Shown: positions 1 through 8,485 of the stretch, piece by piece
Position numbering within the stretch: position 1 is the first letter of the stretch
Layout of the letters: each line of letters opens with the position of its first letter
From: Actinomycetes bacterium
GTDB lineage: Bacteria > Actinomycetota > Acidimicrobiia > Acidimicrobiales > Acidimicrobiaceae
Assembly: GCA_021819725.1 (NCBI GenBank)
Contig: JAKAQR010000038.1
Coordinates: 1-27,989, forward strand
Length of the DNA: 27,989 nt
Reading direction: 5' to 3'
Position numbers and translations under genes: made by a program
Notes under the pieces: generated by a model
Database searches by the model: none
What the model saw: the letters and a program-made list of their open reading frames with translations, nothing else
What the model was told of the DNA's origin: nothing

Positions 1-82
1 ACGATCACGTTGATAGGCCGGAGGTGTAAGCACAGCAATGTGTTCAGCCGACCGGTACTAATCGGCCGAGGGCTTGGAGATA
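1..82 (+). rRNA. rrl: 23S ribosomal RNA, 3' end (partial)
   Basis: The left edge holds the last roughly 80 bases of 23S rRNA. The conserved 3'-terminal block ending in CCGGTACTAATCGGCCGAGG is present at about 51-71. The 5' part lies outside the window. The exact 3' end is an estimate from the usual position a few bases after GGCTTGG. Confidence 0.93.
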
Positions 83-175
83 CCCGTGCTCGCTCTTTCC
101 TTCTTAAAGAAGTGACGACATACGCAGAGAGATCTCTCTTTGAGATGCGTCTCATTGATAGACATTGACAATTTC
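83..175 (+). other. 23S-5S internal transcribed spacer with processing stems
   Basis: This spacer separates 23S from 5S rRNA. It contains a perfect 14-bp palindrome, AGAGAGATCTCTCT, at 126-139, and right after it a small hairpin (TGAGA/TCTCA arms, 141-154). Such stems are the usual substrates for rRNA precursor processing. The processing role is inferred. No tRNA is present in the spacer. Confidence 0.6.
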
Positions 176-295
176 GAGCGGTGGCAATAGCGGTGGGGAG
201 ACACCCGTTCCCATTCCGAACACGACCAGTTAAGCCCACCCGCGCCGATGGTACTTGGGGGGAGGCCCCCTGGGAGAGTAGGGCACTGCCGCTCG
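176..295 (+). rRNA. rrf: 5S ribosomal RNA
   Basis: This is a complete 5S rRNA of about 120 nt. The terminal helix is formed by GAGCGG at 177-182 and CCGCTC at 289-294. The interior has the conserved CCCATTCCGAACACG block (about 210-224), TTAAGCCCACC, and GGGAGAGTAGG near the 3' end. It lies directly downstream of 23S, as expected for a bacterial rRNA operon. Confidence 0.97.
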
Positions 296-299
296 TTTC

Positions 300-338
300 A
301 ACAACCCCCCTCATTGCGAGGGGGGTTGTTCTGTTTTG
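300..338 (+). terminator. Rho-independent terminator of the rRNA operon
   Basis: A perfect 13-bp stem (300-312 paired with 318-330) rich in C/G encloses a 5-nt loop and is followed by TTCTGTTTT. It begins five bases after the 5S gene and clearly closes the rRNA operon. Confidence 0.93.
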
Positions 339-509
339 CCCCCACGCCAAGGGTTGCACCGGCCGGGGCTGGGGACTCGCCCTGCTGGGTTAGGGCTAGC
401 TGAGGAAATTCGGGGGAAATCTGCGGAACTGTCGCAAGGATTCAGCTCCAGCTGATGGGAACACAAATGCCTAACATGTCTCTAACAGGGGCCTTACCCT
501 AGCAAGGGC

Positions 510-521
510 ATAGAGCTCTAT
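510..521. promoter_or_regulatory. Palindrome upstream of the efflux operon, possible operator
   Basis: ATAGAGCTCTAT is a perfect 12-bp palindrome about 50 bases before the first gene of the efflux operon, in the 240-bp gap after the 5S terminator. It could be a binding site for a dimeric regulator. No regulator gene lies next to it, so this is inference only. Confidence 0.25.
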
Positions 522-572
522 CGTGAATTTACATGAGAGTATTACCAGCCCAAACCATATGTTCCACCTGTT

Positions 573-1679
573 GTGACTAAGAAGGGATTTGCTAAGTTTG
601 CTCTACGGGGAGCTGCTCTTCTGCTGGTTTTTGCTATTGGGTACGTGGTCCGTGCTGAAACATCGTCTGCGGGGCGGGGTCGGTCAGCACGAACTGAACG
701 GGTGATAACCGTTACTGATGGTACGGCGTCCCAGACAATACCCGCATCAGGAACTATTGAGCCAGCAACGGAGCGCACTGCTACTTTTGCGACCTCTGGT
801 ATTATCAATACGGTAAGTGTAGCTATTGGGCAGTCGGTTAGCGCTGGTCAGCAGTTGGCGACTCTAGAGACAGCGCCGCTCGCCGCCGCCGTAGCACAGG
901 CTCAGGCACAACTTGCGAGTGCCCAGACCAAGTTGAGTACCGATGAGGCTGCGGGGGCAACCTCGAGCACTATCAATGCAGATGACGCTGCTGTGAGTGC
1001 AGCAAACTATTCTCTGTCTATTGCCCAGGCAAACCTAGGGGACGCTACGTTAAGAGCTCCGGTATCGGGAACGGTAGTGGCAAGTACACTTACCCCTGGC
1101 CTACAGGTATCAGGAACCGTAAATGCTGCAGGTGCAGCCCCGGGGATCACCATCATAAGCCCAAATTCATGGTTGGTCGAGGCGGCGATCAGTGACGCAA
1201 GCATCGCTGGTGTCTCCGTTGGCGAGCAGGCGACCATTACTCCGCAGGGCTCGACTACGAACGTATATGGAACCGTTTCGTCTGTCGGCCTCGTCGCGAG
1301 TGTATCTGGTGGAGTCGCGTCCTTCCCGGTTACTATCGCGATAACGGGATCACCGTCGGAGCTGTATGCGGGTCTGCCTGCGAATATCTCTCTGACCACC
1401 CGGGTGCAGGCTAACGTGATTGAGATCCCCATCTTGGCCGTACACTCGCTCGCATCGCATCCCTATGTCATTGTCGAGACAGGAAAGACCAAGGCTAATA
1501 CCCCGGTCACCCTGGGTTCGGTCATTGGTGCTAACGTTATTGTATCGCACGGTCTTTCTGTCGGTACGCGTATCCTCGAGAGGAACCCCGCATTTGCGAA
1601 GTCGCTAGGGGTGCCTGGTGGCAAAGCCGGAGATGGCAAGCGCGGTGGCAAGGGCGGAGGTGGCCTTGGTGGAATCTGA
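573..1679 (+). CDS. Membrane fusion protein (MacA/HlyD-like adaptor) of an ABC efflux system
   Basis: Periplasmic-adaptor-type protein of 368 aa, probably the extracytoplasmic partner of the ABC transporter encoded next. An N-terminal hydrophobic anchor (about residues 9-26) is followed by a first lipoyl half-motif (VSVAIGQSVSAGQQLATLE), an Ala/Gln-rich coiled coil (about 105-150) and the second lipoyl half (LRAPVSGTVVASTLTPGLQV). A beta-barrel region follows, and the C-terminus is a Gly/Lys tail (about residues 345-368). That order is typical of MacA/HlyD proteins. The start is GTG without a clear Shine-Dalgarno sequence; no better upstream start is visible. The 3' end overlaps the ATPase gene. 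In a single-membrane bacterium the adaptor would sit outside the membrane without a TolC channel. Substrate unknown. Confidence 0.85.
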   Translation: MTKKGFAKFALRGAALLLVFAIGYVVRAETSSAGRGRSARTERVITVTDGTASQTIPASGTIEPATERTATFATSGIINTVSVAIGQSVSAGQQLATLETAPLAAAVAQAQAQLASAQTKLSTDEAAGATSSTINADDAAVSAANYSLSIAQANLGDATLRAPVSGTVVASTLTPGLQVSGTVNAAGAAPGITIISPNSWLVEAAISDASIAGVSVGEQATITPQGSTTNVYGTVSSVGLVASVSGGVASFPVTIAITGSPSELYAGLPANISLTTRVQANVIEIPILAVHSLASHPYVIVETGKTKANTPVTLGSVIGANVIVSHGLSVGTRILERNPAFAKSLGVPGGKAGDGKRGGKGGGGLGGI

Positions 1680-2367
1680 TCAAAACTCTGGTCAGGACCT
1701 GCTTGTCCTGAAGGACATAGGCAAGCGGTACCAACTTGGAGACCTTTTTGTCGAGGCTCTCCGAGGGGTCAGTTTCACGGTTGTTGCCAATGACTATGTC
1801 GCGATAACCGGTCCTTCGGGTTCTGGGAAGTCGACCCTTATGCATCTCATTGGATGCCTTGACGTTCCCACCTCTGGTGACCTGATCATCGCGGGAGAAC
1901 TGGTCCGTGATCTTGATCAGGCTCAGCTCGCTGAGATACGGAATCGCCGCATAGGCTTTGTTTTTCAACAGTTTAACCTGTTGCGGACCATGACCGCTCA
2001 GCGCAACGTTGAACTCCCGCTCCTCTATGCCGGAGTACCCAAAAACGAGCGACGAGAGCGTGCAGCGACGCTTCTTGAGCGTGTGGGACTCGGAAACCAC
2101 ATGAATCATCGGCCAATGGAGCTCTCAGGCGGACAACAGCAGCGTGTCGCCATAGCGCGAGCGCTTGTCGGGGATCCTAGCATCATCCTAGCCGACGAGC
2201 CGACAGGGAATCTTGACTCCCATAGCGCTGAGGAGATCCTGGGGATTTTCGAGGAACTCAACCAACTTGGGCGCACGTTAGTTGTTATCACCCACGATGC
2301 GAGCGTTGCAGCTAGAGCTACCCGTTCGCTGCATATTCGGGATGGTCAATTGCAGGAGGTCTCATGA
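1669..2367 (+). CDS. ABC transporter ATP-binding protein, MacB/LolD type
   Basis: ATPase subunit of 232 aa that would power the MacB-like permease encoded next. It shows Walker A GPSGSGKST, Q-loop VFQQFNLL, signature LSGGQQQR, Walker B ILADEPTGNLD and the switch His in VVITHD, all as expected for the MacB/LolD/FtsE subfamily. I chose GTG at 1669 because GGCGGAGG lies at a good distance upstream (1653-1660) and homologues begin shortly before the first beta strand. An upstream GTG at 1618 in the same frame would add 17 residues with low-complexity composition. The gene overlaps the adaptor gene by 11 bases and ends in an ATGA overlap with the permease. Confidence 0.9.
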   Translation: MESDQNSGQDLLVLKDIGKRYQLGDLFVEALRGVSFTVVANDYVAITGPSGSGKSTLMHLIGCLDVPTSGDLIIAGELVRDLDQAQLAEIRNRRIGFVFQQFNLLRTMTAQRNVELPLLYAGVPKNERRERAATLLERVGLGNHMNHRPMELSGGQQQRVAIARALVGDPSIILADEPTGNLDSHSAEEILGIFEELNQLGRTLVVITHDASVAARATRSLHIRDGQLQEVS

Positions 2368-3602
2368 CCTGGGGTCAACTCGTACGAAGCGCACTCGAGG
2401 CGATCCAGTGGAATCGTCTGCGCTCCCTCTTGACCGTGCTCGGCATCGTGATTGGCATAGCCGCGGTGATGGTCACGGTTGGCCTTGGTGAGGGAGCGCA
2501 GGCCAAGGTCAGCTCCAAGATTGCCGCACTCGGAAGTAACCTTCTCACCGTTGCTCCCGGAAGTACCTCTGCTGGTCCCGGTGTGCGCCGAGGTCTCGGG
2601 AGCGCATCTACTCTCACGATGGCTGATGCTGCTGCCCTGTCGTCTCGTGTTGTGGCCCCGGCGGTGGCTGCAGTTGCTCCGCTCGCAAGCCAACGCGAGA
2701 CGCTTACGAATGGGGCAATCGACTGGCCAACGACGGTGGATGGAACCACTCCGTCGTGGCTCACCATTCGGTCGCGGTCGGTCGAGGTTGGACGATTTAT
2801 CAGCACGCAGGACGAGGTGTCGAACGCCGACGTTGTGGTACTTGGAGCACTAACCGCCCAAGAACTCTTCAGCTCAGCTAACCCGATTGGTAGAGTCGTT
2901 GACGTTGGTCCGCTGCCTATGACCGTGATCGGTGTGTTGGCACCTGTTGGTTCTGGAACTTCGGCGACATCGAACCAAGATGACCTAGCTATTGTTCCGA
3001 TCTCTACCGCGCAAGGTTCTTTGTTTGGGACTTCTGCCAACGATTCGGTCCAGTCGATTCTCTTGCAGGCCACCAGTTCATCGACGCTGTCGGCTGCCTA
3101 TCAGGAGGCAGATCACGAACTTATGATGCTCCATGGAGCTACCAATCCAGCAAACGCTGATTTTACCATCACCGCAGAGCAGTCTCTCTTTAGCGCAGCA
3201 ACCTCGATATCGGCCACATTGACGGCACTTCTCGCAGGGATTGCTACGGTATCGCTGCTGGTTGGCGGGATCGGTGTCATGAATATCATGCTGGTCTCTG
3301 TGACGGAACGAACGAGAGAGATAGGGCTTCGCAAGGCACTGGGCGCAAAGCCTAGCGATATTCGTCGTCAGTTCTTGGTTGAGGCTTCGGTCCTCGGAGT
3401 GTCCGGAGGTCTTGTTGGAGCTGCACTGGGTTTACTCGGACAGTTAGTGTTGCCCTCGGTCATCTCGAATCCGGTCATTATCCCTCCGATTGTCACCGTT
3501 GCTGCCGTTGCGGTGGCATTGATGATCAGTCTCCTGTTCGGTGTCTATCCAGCAGCTCGCGCGGCACAGCTCTCTCCGATCGACGCACTACGGTCTGAAT
3601 AA
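2364..3602 (+). CDS. ABC transporter permease, MacB/FtsX family
   Basis: Permease of 412 aa with the MacB layout. A first TM segment near residues 20-45 (LLTVLGIVIGIAAVMVTVGL) is followed by a large extracytoplasmic MacB_PCD domain (about 50-270). A C-terminal FtsX domain has three TM segments (about 277-305, 330-360, 375-400). The cytoplasmic coupling motif TERTREIGLRKALGA and the ending YPAARAAQLSPIDALR are hallmark MacB sequences. The ATG overlaps the ATPase stop (ATGA) behind AGGAGG at 2354-2359, so the two are translationally coupled. It acts with the ATPase at 1669 and the adaptor at 573. Substrate cannot be told from sequence. Confidence 0.93.
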   Translation: MTWGQLVRSALEAIQWNRLRSLLTVLGIVIGIAAVMVTVGLGEGAQAKVSSKIAALGSNLLTVAPGSTSAGPGVRRGLGSASTLTMADAAALSSRVVAPAVAAVAPLASQRETLTNGAIDWPTTVDGTTPSWLTIRSRSVEVGRFISTQDEVSNADVVVLGALTAQELFSSANPIGRVVDVGPLPMTVIGVLAPVGSGTSATSNQDDLAIVPISTAQGSLFGTSANDSVQSILLQATSSSTLSAAYQEADHELMMLHGATNPANADFTITAEQSLFSAATSISATLTALLAGIATVSLLVGGIGVMNIMLVSVTERTREIGLRKALGAKPSDIRRQFLVEASVLGVSGGLVGAALGLLGQLVLPSVISNPVIIPPIVTVAAVAVALMISLLFGVYPAARAAQLSPIDALRSE

Positions 3603-3619
3603 CAAGAAGGGAACACACT

Positions 3620-4369
3620 TTGAATCGACGCATTCTTGTTATGGTTAGCGTACTAGTAAGTGGTGTGATGCTCGCAGCTTGTGGATCCGCTGCTGCGAGC
3701 ACTAGCTCTACCGCACTCCCCAAGACCTCTTCTACGCCTAAAAAGCATCCAGCAAAGATTGCTGCCAGCGGGACCATTGCTGCTGTGTCACCATCAGCAT
3801 CGAGTATGCAGGTTCAGGGTACTGCTACCGGCGAAACGACGGTTGGATGGACATCTGGGACCAAATTTACACAGATTACCACGATTTCTCCGTCCTCACT
3901 TACGGTTGGATCATGCGTGGTAGCCATCGAACACACTCCGCGTGGTTCTCGTGTCCCGGTTGTTCGCTCGATAACGGTGGAGACGAACACTACTAGCTGC
4001 GCTGGTTTGCCGGCAAGCACGGGCAAAACTAAACACCATGGAACACATTCGCATAAAGGCGCTAAGGAACGCCACCTCATACGGGGAAGAATTACCCGAG
4101 TATCATCGACATCTATCACCTTGTCGGTAACCTCAGGTTCCGCTTCCCAAACTGTCACACTGCCTCTAAGAGCGACGACCGATGTTATCGCCCATCAGAG
4201 CGCCACGAGCAGCGATCTCGTAGTCGGCCGATGCGTGGTCGTTGAAGGGTCTACTAGTTCCATTGGGGTGGTGAAAGCCCATCGCATCGGTATCTCTTCG
4301 CCGACTAGCGGATCCTGTGGGGTCGCCGGGGGTGGAACGTCTTCACCGTCAGGGAATGCTGGTGCGTGA
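3620..4369 (+). CDS. Lipoprotein with duplicated DUF5666-like domain
   Basis: Predicted lipoprotein of 249 aa. The signal peptide begins MNRRILVMV and ends at a lipobox, LAAC (Cys at about residue 21). A Ser/Thr-rich linker and two similar beta-rich domains follow (about 48-130 and 152-235). Each domain begins with G-x-I-x-x-V-S (SGTIAAVSPS and RGRITRVSST), contains V-G-x-C-V-V (VGSCVV and VGRCVV) and ends with a second Cys (TSCAG and GSCGV). An internal duplication with a cysteine pair per copy is therefore likely. The fold resembles DUF5666-type proteins; that assignment is tentative. The start is TTG behind AAGAAGGGA, 17 bases after the permease, so it belongs to the efflux operon. Role unknown; perhaps an accessory surface subunit. 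Confidence 0.75.
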   Translation: MNRRILVMVSVLVSGVMLAACGSAAASTSSTALPKTSSTPKKHPAKIAASGTIAAVSPSASSMQVQGTATGETTVGWTSGTKFTQITTISPSSLTVGSCVVAIEHTPRGSRVPVVRSITVETNTTSCAGLPASTGKTKHHGTHSHKGAKERHLIRGRITRVSSTSITLSVTSGSASQTVTLPLRATTDVIAHQSATSSDLVVGRCVVVEGSTSSIGVVKAHRIGISSPTSGSCGVAGGGTSSPSGNAGA

Positions 4370-5648
4370 CAACAAGCTCTGCCGGGTTATAAAAGTCTTG
4401 GTCGTCGTAGTGGTCGGTGGGGCGACGGGTTTTTTCATCTCCCGCCCCGCACCACCGGCCTACCAACTTGCCTACGCGGAACCAGAGACAATCACTGCAA
4501 CGATTAGTGCGGTTGGTACGTTGGTGCCTGTTACCCAGGCTGCGGTTCCTCCGCCGATGAGCGGAACCGTCTCTTCGATTGGGGTGCAGGTGGGTCAGAG
4601 GGTGACGGCTGGCGAGACGTTAGCCACGGTCTCGCCGTCCGCACTGGCATCTCGGGCAAGGATCGCCGACGCGTCCGCGCTAGCCCAGGCTGAAGCTGCA
4701 TTAGCTGAGGCCGAGCAGCCCACCCCAGTCCCGGCACCAAAGAGTTCCAGGTCGAGTGCCCTTCAATCCGACGTTAACGCCATCCGTAAGACGCTCGTGG
4801 AACTATGTCCAGGAGCTCATTCGTCGGTCTCGCCTGCCTGCGGATCCCTCAACACGGAACTGAGTAGGCTATCCTCTCAGTTAAGCGCCAAAACATCGGA
4901 TACTAGCTCTCCTGGCCCAGAGGCAACCAGCACCTCAAGTGCTACCATCGCAGCTGACGAAGCTATCGTGACTGCCGATCAGAGTGCCCTCTCGTCAGCT
5001 TTGCAGGTCCAATCGAGTTCATTCGTATCGCCTATAGCGGGTACGGTTGCCACGCTACCACTCGCTGTTGGTCAGGTGGTCCGTGCTCAATCTAGCTCTA
5101 CCGCGATCACTGTGATTCAATCGAGTAGGTCAGAGGTTGTCGTTCCCATTGCCATCGCTACCGCACGTCGACTCCATGACGGTGACCAGGCGACCATCCT
5201 TCCTCTTGGAAGTCCTCATGCAACAACTGGTGAAATCATATCCATTGGAACCGCTCCGACAACGAATCAAGTGACAGGGGCTACCACTGTCTCCGTTACC
5301 GTTGCAGTCAATCATTTGACACTCCCAGTATTTGATGGAGCGCAGGCGCTTGTGGTCATTGCTATTGCGCACAGCGCTGATGTATTAGCCGTGCCTACAT
5401 CGGCGATCTTCTACAAGGGTGGACACCCAACCGTGCTCGTGGATAACCCGAGAGGAATATTTTCCGATACCGTGAGAGTCGGTATCGTAGGCGCCGACTA
5501 TACGTCTATTCTTGGAGGTCTTAGCGACGGGGTACCGGTGGTGTTGGCTTCCTTGGATCGGCCCTTACCTGTCCCGGTGAAACCAATCGGTGGTTTTGGG
5601 AAAGCATTTGGCCAAGGTGGCGCCAGACGCAAAGTTCCCAGATTGTGA
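4356..5648 (+). CDS. Second membrane fusion protein (HlyD/MacA-like) of the efflux operon
   Basis: Adaptor protein of about 430 aa. It has an N-terminal TM anchor (KVLVVVVVGGATGFFI), a first lipoyl half (GTVSSIGVQVGQRVTAGETLATVSP), a longer Ser/Ala/Glu-rich helical hairpin (about 95-210) carrying two Cys, then the second lipoyl half (SPIAGTVATLPLAVGQVV) and beta-barrel segments. ATG 4356 is preferred because it follows AGGGA and overlaps the end of the lipoprotein gene; an in-frame start at 4317 lies deeper inside that gene. Sequence and hairpin length differ clearly from the adaptor at 573, so the operon encodes two non-identical adaptors. They might form a hetero-oligomer or serve different partners. 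Confidence 0.82.
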   Translation: MLVRDNKLCRVIKVLVVVVVGGATGFFISRPAPPAYQLAYAEPETITATISAVGTLVPVTQAAVPPPMSGTVSSIGVQVGQRVTAGETLATVSPSALASRARIADASALAQAEAALAEAEQPTPVPAPKSSRSSALQSDVNAIRKTLVELCPGAHSSVSPACGSLNTELSRLSSQLSAKTSDTSSPGPEATSTSSATIAADEAIVTADQSALSSALQVQSSSFVSPIAGTVATLPLAVGQVVRAQSSSTAITVIQSSRSEVVVPIAIATARRLHDGDQATILPLGSPHATTGEIISIGTAPTTNQVTGATTVSVTVAVNHLTLPVFDGAQALVVIAIAHSADVLAVPTSAIFYKGGHPTVLVDNPRGIFSDTVRVGIVGADYTSILGGLSDGVPVVLASLDRPLPVPVKPIGGFGKAFGQGGARRKVPRL

Positions 5649-6152
5649 ATCGACTCTATCAAAGAAATGGATGCTGGTAGCAGGCCCGAAGACCTGGTGG
5701 ATGCGTGGTCATCACGGCATCGCGCGTGGCCGTTGCGTACAGCAGACCGTGCCTGTGGGTGCAACGAGCAATGACAAGCACCGCTCCATGAGGTAGCTGG
5801 TCCGACAGCCGGACGGCGCCAACGGCATCGAGGCGCGAGATACAGCAGTTGACTCGAGCGGCCCACTGGAACGATGCGTCATTCGTTGGTCTTTGTGCAT
5901 TTTGACCTCATGTCTCTCCGACATCTTTTCCTTGGCATGCTTTTGTTGTGGGTAGGTGGCGCCTCTGCCAAGATTGATGGGCCTCTCACCAGCACGCCAA
6001 GGACGGTACCTTCTCTTGGCACTATGTGTCGGTAGGTTTTCGCAGGCCTAGCCCTCGGTTACGACCTTGGGAAAATTTGGGAGGTGTGGAGTGCCTGAGG
6101 GTTTGTTTCCATCTCGTGCAACAGATGAGGTGTCGTCGGGAAAGTATCTAGT
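5649..6152. other. Gene-free stretch between efflux and ECF sigma operons
   Basis: About 500 bases without a convincing gene. Short open frames on both strands here lack family-like sequence and ribosome binding sites. No clear hairpin plus T-run is visible after the efflux operon. The promoter of the sigma factor operon should lie near the right end, but I could not identify it firmly. Confidence 0.5.
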
Positions 6153-6764
6153 ATGGGGTTGCGGCATGCGAAGGGGATCGAGAGCGATGACGGAGTGACT
6201 GGGGAAGATCTCAGGTATGAAATCGTGGTCGGTTCGCTATTAGATCCGATCTATCGGTTTTATCGACGTCGCGTTGGGCCAGATGTGTGCGATGACCTCA
6301 CCGTTGAAACCTTCGCCGTGGTGTTCTCGCGTTTGCCAAGCTATAGCTCTGAACGCGGTGCTCTCCGACCGTGGGTCTTCGGTATCGCGGCCAACGTCTT
6401 GCGGCATCATTGGAGGGACGAGCAGGCCCGTCTGGCACGCGAGGCGAGGCTGGGGGGCATGGCCATGACAGATACCCGTCCAGAAGACCCAGGCGATGGT
6501 TACCTTGAGCTTGATGCCACGATCGCCGGCGCGCTTTTAGGGCTCAATGATGAAGATCGGCTGGTGCTGTTGCTGTATGCCTGGGAGGAGCTGAGCCCCA
6601 GCGAGATCGCCCAGGCTTTGGCGTTGCCAGCGGGTACGGTTCGTTCACGCCTCTCGCGGGTCCGCGCACGGTTACGCGAGGAACTGATGCGAGATGGGGG
6701 TCCGTCGGGGACGATAGAGGATGGGCGCACGTCGACGTTGAAGGAGGATGGATGGACGAATTAG
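6153..6764 (+). CDS. RNA polymerase sigma factor, ECF (sigma-70 family)
   Basis: ECF sigma factor of 203 aa. Region 2 (about residues 28-95) contains DDLTVETFAVVFSRLPSY and LRPWVFGIAANVLRHHWRDEQ, the usual core-binding and -10-recognition helices. Region 4 (about 125-178) contains LNDEDRLVLLLYAWEELSPSEIAQAL and the helix-turn-helix LPAGTVRSRLSRVRARLREEL. The start is ATG behind GGGAAAG eight bases upstream. The last 13 bases overlap the next gene, whose product is probably its membrane-bound control partner. The class is like the actinobacterial ECFs paired with CU044_5270-family proteins. Stimulus and regulon are unknown. Confidence 0.93.
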   Translation: MGLRHAKGIESDDGVTGEDLRYEIVVGSLLDPIYRFYRRRVGPDVCDDLTVETFAVVFSRLPSYSSERGALRPWVFGIAANVLRHHWRDEQARLAREARLGGMAMTDTRPEDPGDGYLELDATIAGALLGLNDEDRLVLLLYAWEELSPSEIAQALALPAGTVRSRLSRVRARLREELMRDGGPSGTIEDGRTSTLKEDGWTN

Positions 6765-7828
6765 ACCTGTTGCGCGGTTTTCATGCGGATCGAAGTGTGG
6801 CCTCCAGGGGCCTGAGGGATCGAGTCGTGGCGCTTGGTTCGTCCAAGACTCAGATAGGTTCCGAGGGAAACGCGCGTGTTTCTATGGCGCCTATCAGCTC
6901 AGCAAAGCCTGCCAGCTCCAGCAAGGATGGCATGGATCCATTAGCAGGACTGCAGCAGCGCCGCACTAGGGGGTTGTATCGACACAAGGTGCTTACCAGT
7001 GTTGCGGCGTTACTCCTGGTAGCCGGAGGGGTGGCCGGGTTTGCGTTGAGCCACACCCAGCAACAAGGAGGTACTGCTCTCGGTGGTGTTGGGGTGATAG
7101 AGCTTGCTTACCATCGTCTTCTCGCTGTTCGATCCCTACATTTTCAGACTATCGAACAGATTGAAGCTGGGTCGACTCCGGAGACGATTACCACGACCGG
7201 GGTAGCAACCGGAGTCGAGAATGGTCCATCGGGAGTGGCTGAACGTGCGTTGACGACATCGGTGACGCCACAGGGAAAGACAGCGGTGGAACTTATCCTC
7301 ACCCATCGAGTGCTCTATGTACGACGCGTGGCACCGAGCCCAACAGCACTGGGAACGGCGACATATTTTGGATATCGAGTGAGTTCTTCGGGTCCTCCGG
7401 CAACGCTTGGCGTGCAAAACCCGATCCATGCAGGCCCGGTTACCTTGCTTCGACGCTTTGCTCAGAGTGGAGTGGTGACGACCTCGCAGTCGGCCAATAT
7501 CGACGGTCAGGTGGTGACGCGTTATCAGGCCCGGGTGAAGATAGGAGCAATTTTGAAGGCCGACGCTGGTGACATTCCGTCCACCCTGCGTTCGGAGATG
7601 CAGCTTCTGGGGAAGGATGCCCCGGTTGCGCTATGGATTAACCGGCACGGCCAACTGCTACGGGAGGTGGTAACCGTCCCCTTCACGGTCAGCGGATACC
7701 AGTTCTACACCATCGACACGTTGAACTTTAGTGCGTACAACGCACCAGTTACCGTCACGGCGCCGTCGACTGCACGGGTGACCTTTGAGAGCAGCCTCAC
7801 CAAGCTCGTGCAAGCTGTGGAGGGTTAG
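6752..7828 (+). CDS. CU044_5270-like membrane protein, probable anti-sigma partner
   Basis: Protein of 358 aa beginning MDELDLLRGFHADRS, a short charged N-terminal region typical of the actinobacterial CU044_5270 family encoded next to ECF sigma factors. One TM helix lies at about residues 79-100 (VLTSVAALLLVAGGVAGFAL), leaving about 80 residues in the cytosol and about 255 outside. The outer part has beta-rich stretches (RVLYVRRV, LWINRHGQLLREVVTVPF). The start ATG follows AAGGAGG (6741-6747) and overlaps the sigma gene, implying translational coupling. A role in holding or sensing for the sigma factor is inferred from position; no zinc-binding anti-sigma motif (HxxxCxxC) is present. Confidence 0.7.
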   Translation: MDELDLLRGFHADRSVASRGLRDRVVALGSSKTQIGSEGNARVSMAPISSAKPASSSKDGMDPLAGLQQRRTRGLYRHKVLTSVAALLLVAGGVAGFALSHTQQQGGTALGGVGVIELAYHRLLAVRSLHFQTIEQIEAGSTPETITTTGVATGVENGPSGVAERALTTSVTPQGKTAVELILTHRVLYVRRVAPSPTALGTATYFGYRVSSSGPPATLGVQNPIHAGPVTLLRRFAQSGVVTTSQSANIDGQVVTRYQARVKIGAILKADAGDIPSTLRSEMQLLGKDAPVALWINRHGQLLREVVTVPFTVSGYQFYTIDTLNFSAYNAPVTVTAPSTARVTFESSLTKLVQAVEG

Positions 7829-8485
7829 ATGAGCGATAGGGATGACTCCCACATGGAGGACGTAGCGGATGAACTCGAGCCAGGCAGTTGCAAAAGTCTG
7901 ATCGGATTGGCTTTTCTGGCTCCAAGCGGCGTGTTGTTTAGTGGGGTTGAGCTCTATACGATCGTGGCCCACAAGCACCTATACTCCCCAATCCTGGGCA
8001 TCATAGCAATCATATGGTGCGCTTTTGGCGGTACCCTACTTGCAGTGGTTGTCCTGCGGAACCTTTTTCCAGAGCGCGATCGGTCTCGCGATGCACTCCT
8101 CGGGTGGTCGCAGCTGCCTCGCACGAAGCGATACCTCGCTCGGGTCGATCGGGGGGAGCCCGTTGTTCTGTTCGGCGCTTCGGCCGTACACAAGCTGCGG
8201 AATCTTAACCGGATCTCCATGGTCTTGGCAACCCTTGTCGTTGCTGGCTCCACTTATGGATTGATCGCTACCGATTTCGTGCCTGCTTTGGAATCGCGCT
8301 CTCAAGGATCTGATCTGAGCGCACTGGCTCTGATCGGAGTCGTGCTCGTGACCTATGTCGTGAGTCGCCTGATCCGGGGGTGGGTGAACCGTGATGCCAC
8401 AAGACGGGTCCGTTCGTGTCACCAGGATGACTTATCCAGCTCCCCTTGTAACGCAAGGCATCGCACACCGGAAGGGAGAGCATGA
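7829..8485 (+). CDS. Four-TM membrane protein of the sigma factor operon
   Basis: Protein of 218 aa, family not recognised. An acidic N-terminus (MSDRDDSHMEDVADELEP) precedes hydrophobic segments at about 27-50, 53-80, 125-145 and 158-178. The central loop between TM2 and TM3 is basic (GWSQLPRTKRYLARVDRGEP) and probably cytoplasmic. ATG starts immediately after the stop of the upstream gene, with GGAGGG as ribosome binding site. It is co-transcribed with the sigma factor and overlaps the next gene by four bases. The function may relate to envelope sensing, but that is only context. Confidence 0.7.
   Translation: MSDRDDSHMEDVADELEPGSCKSLIGLAFLAPSGVLFSGVELYTIVAHKHLYSPILGIIAIIWCAFGGTLLAVVVLRNLFPERDRSRDALLGWSQLPRTKRYLARVDRGEPVVLFGASAVHKLRNLNRISMVLATLVVAGSTYGLIATDFVPALESRSQGSDLSALALIGVVLVTYVVSRLIRGWVNRDATRRVRSCHQDDLSSSPCNARHRTPEGRA

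Noticed and set aside
5590..5924. Short open frames on both strands after the second adaptor
   Set aside because: They overlap real coding sequence or each other, have no binding sites and no recognisable protein features.
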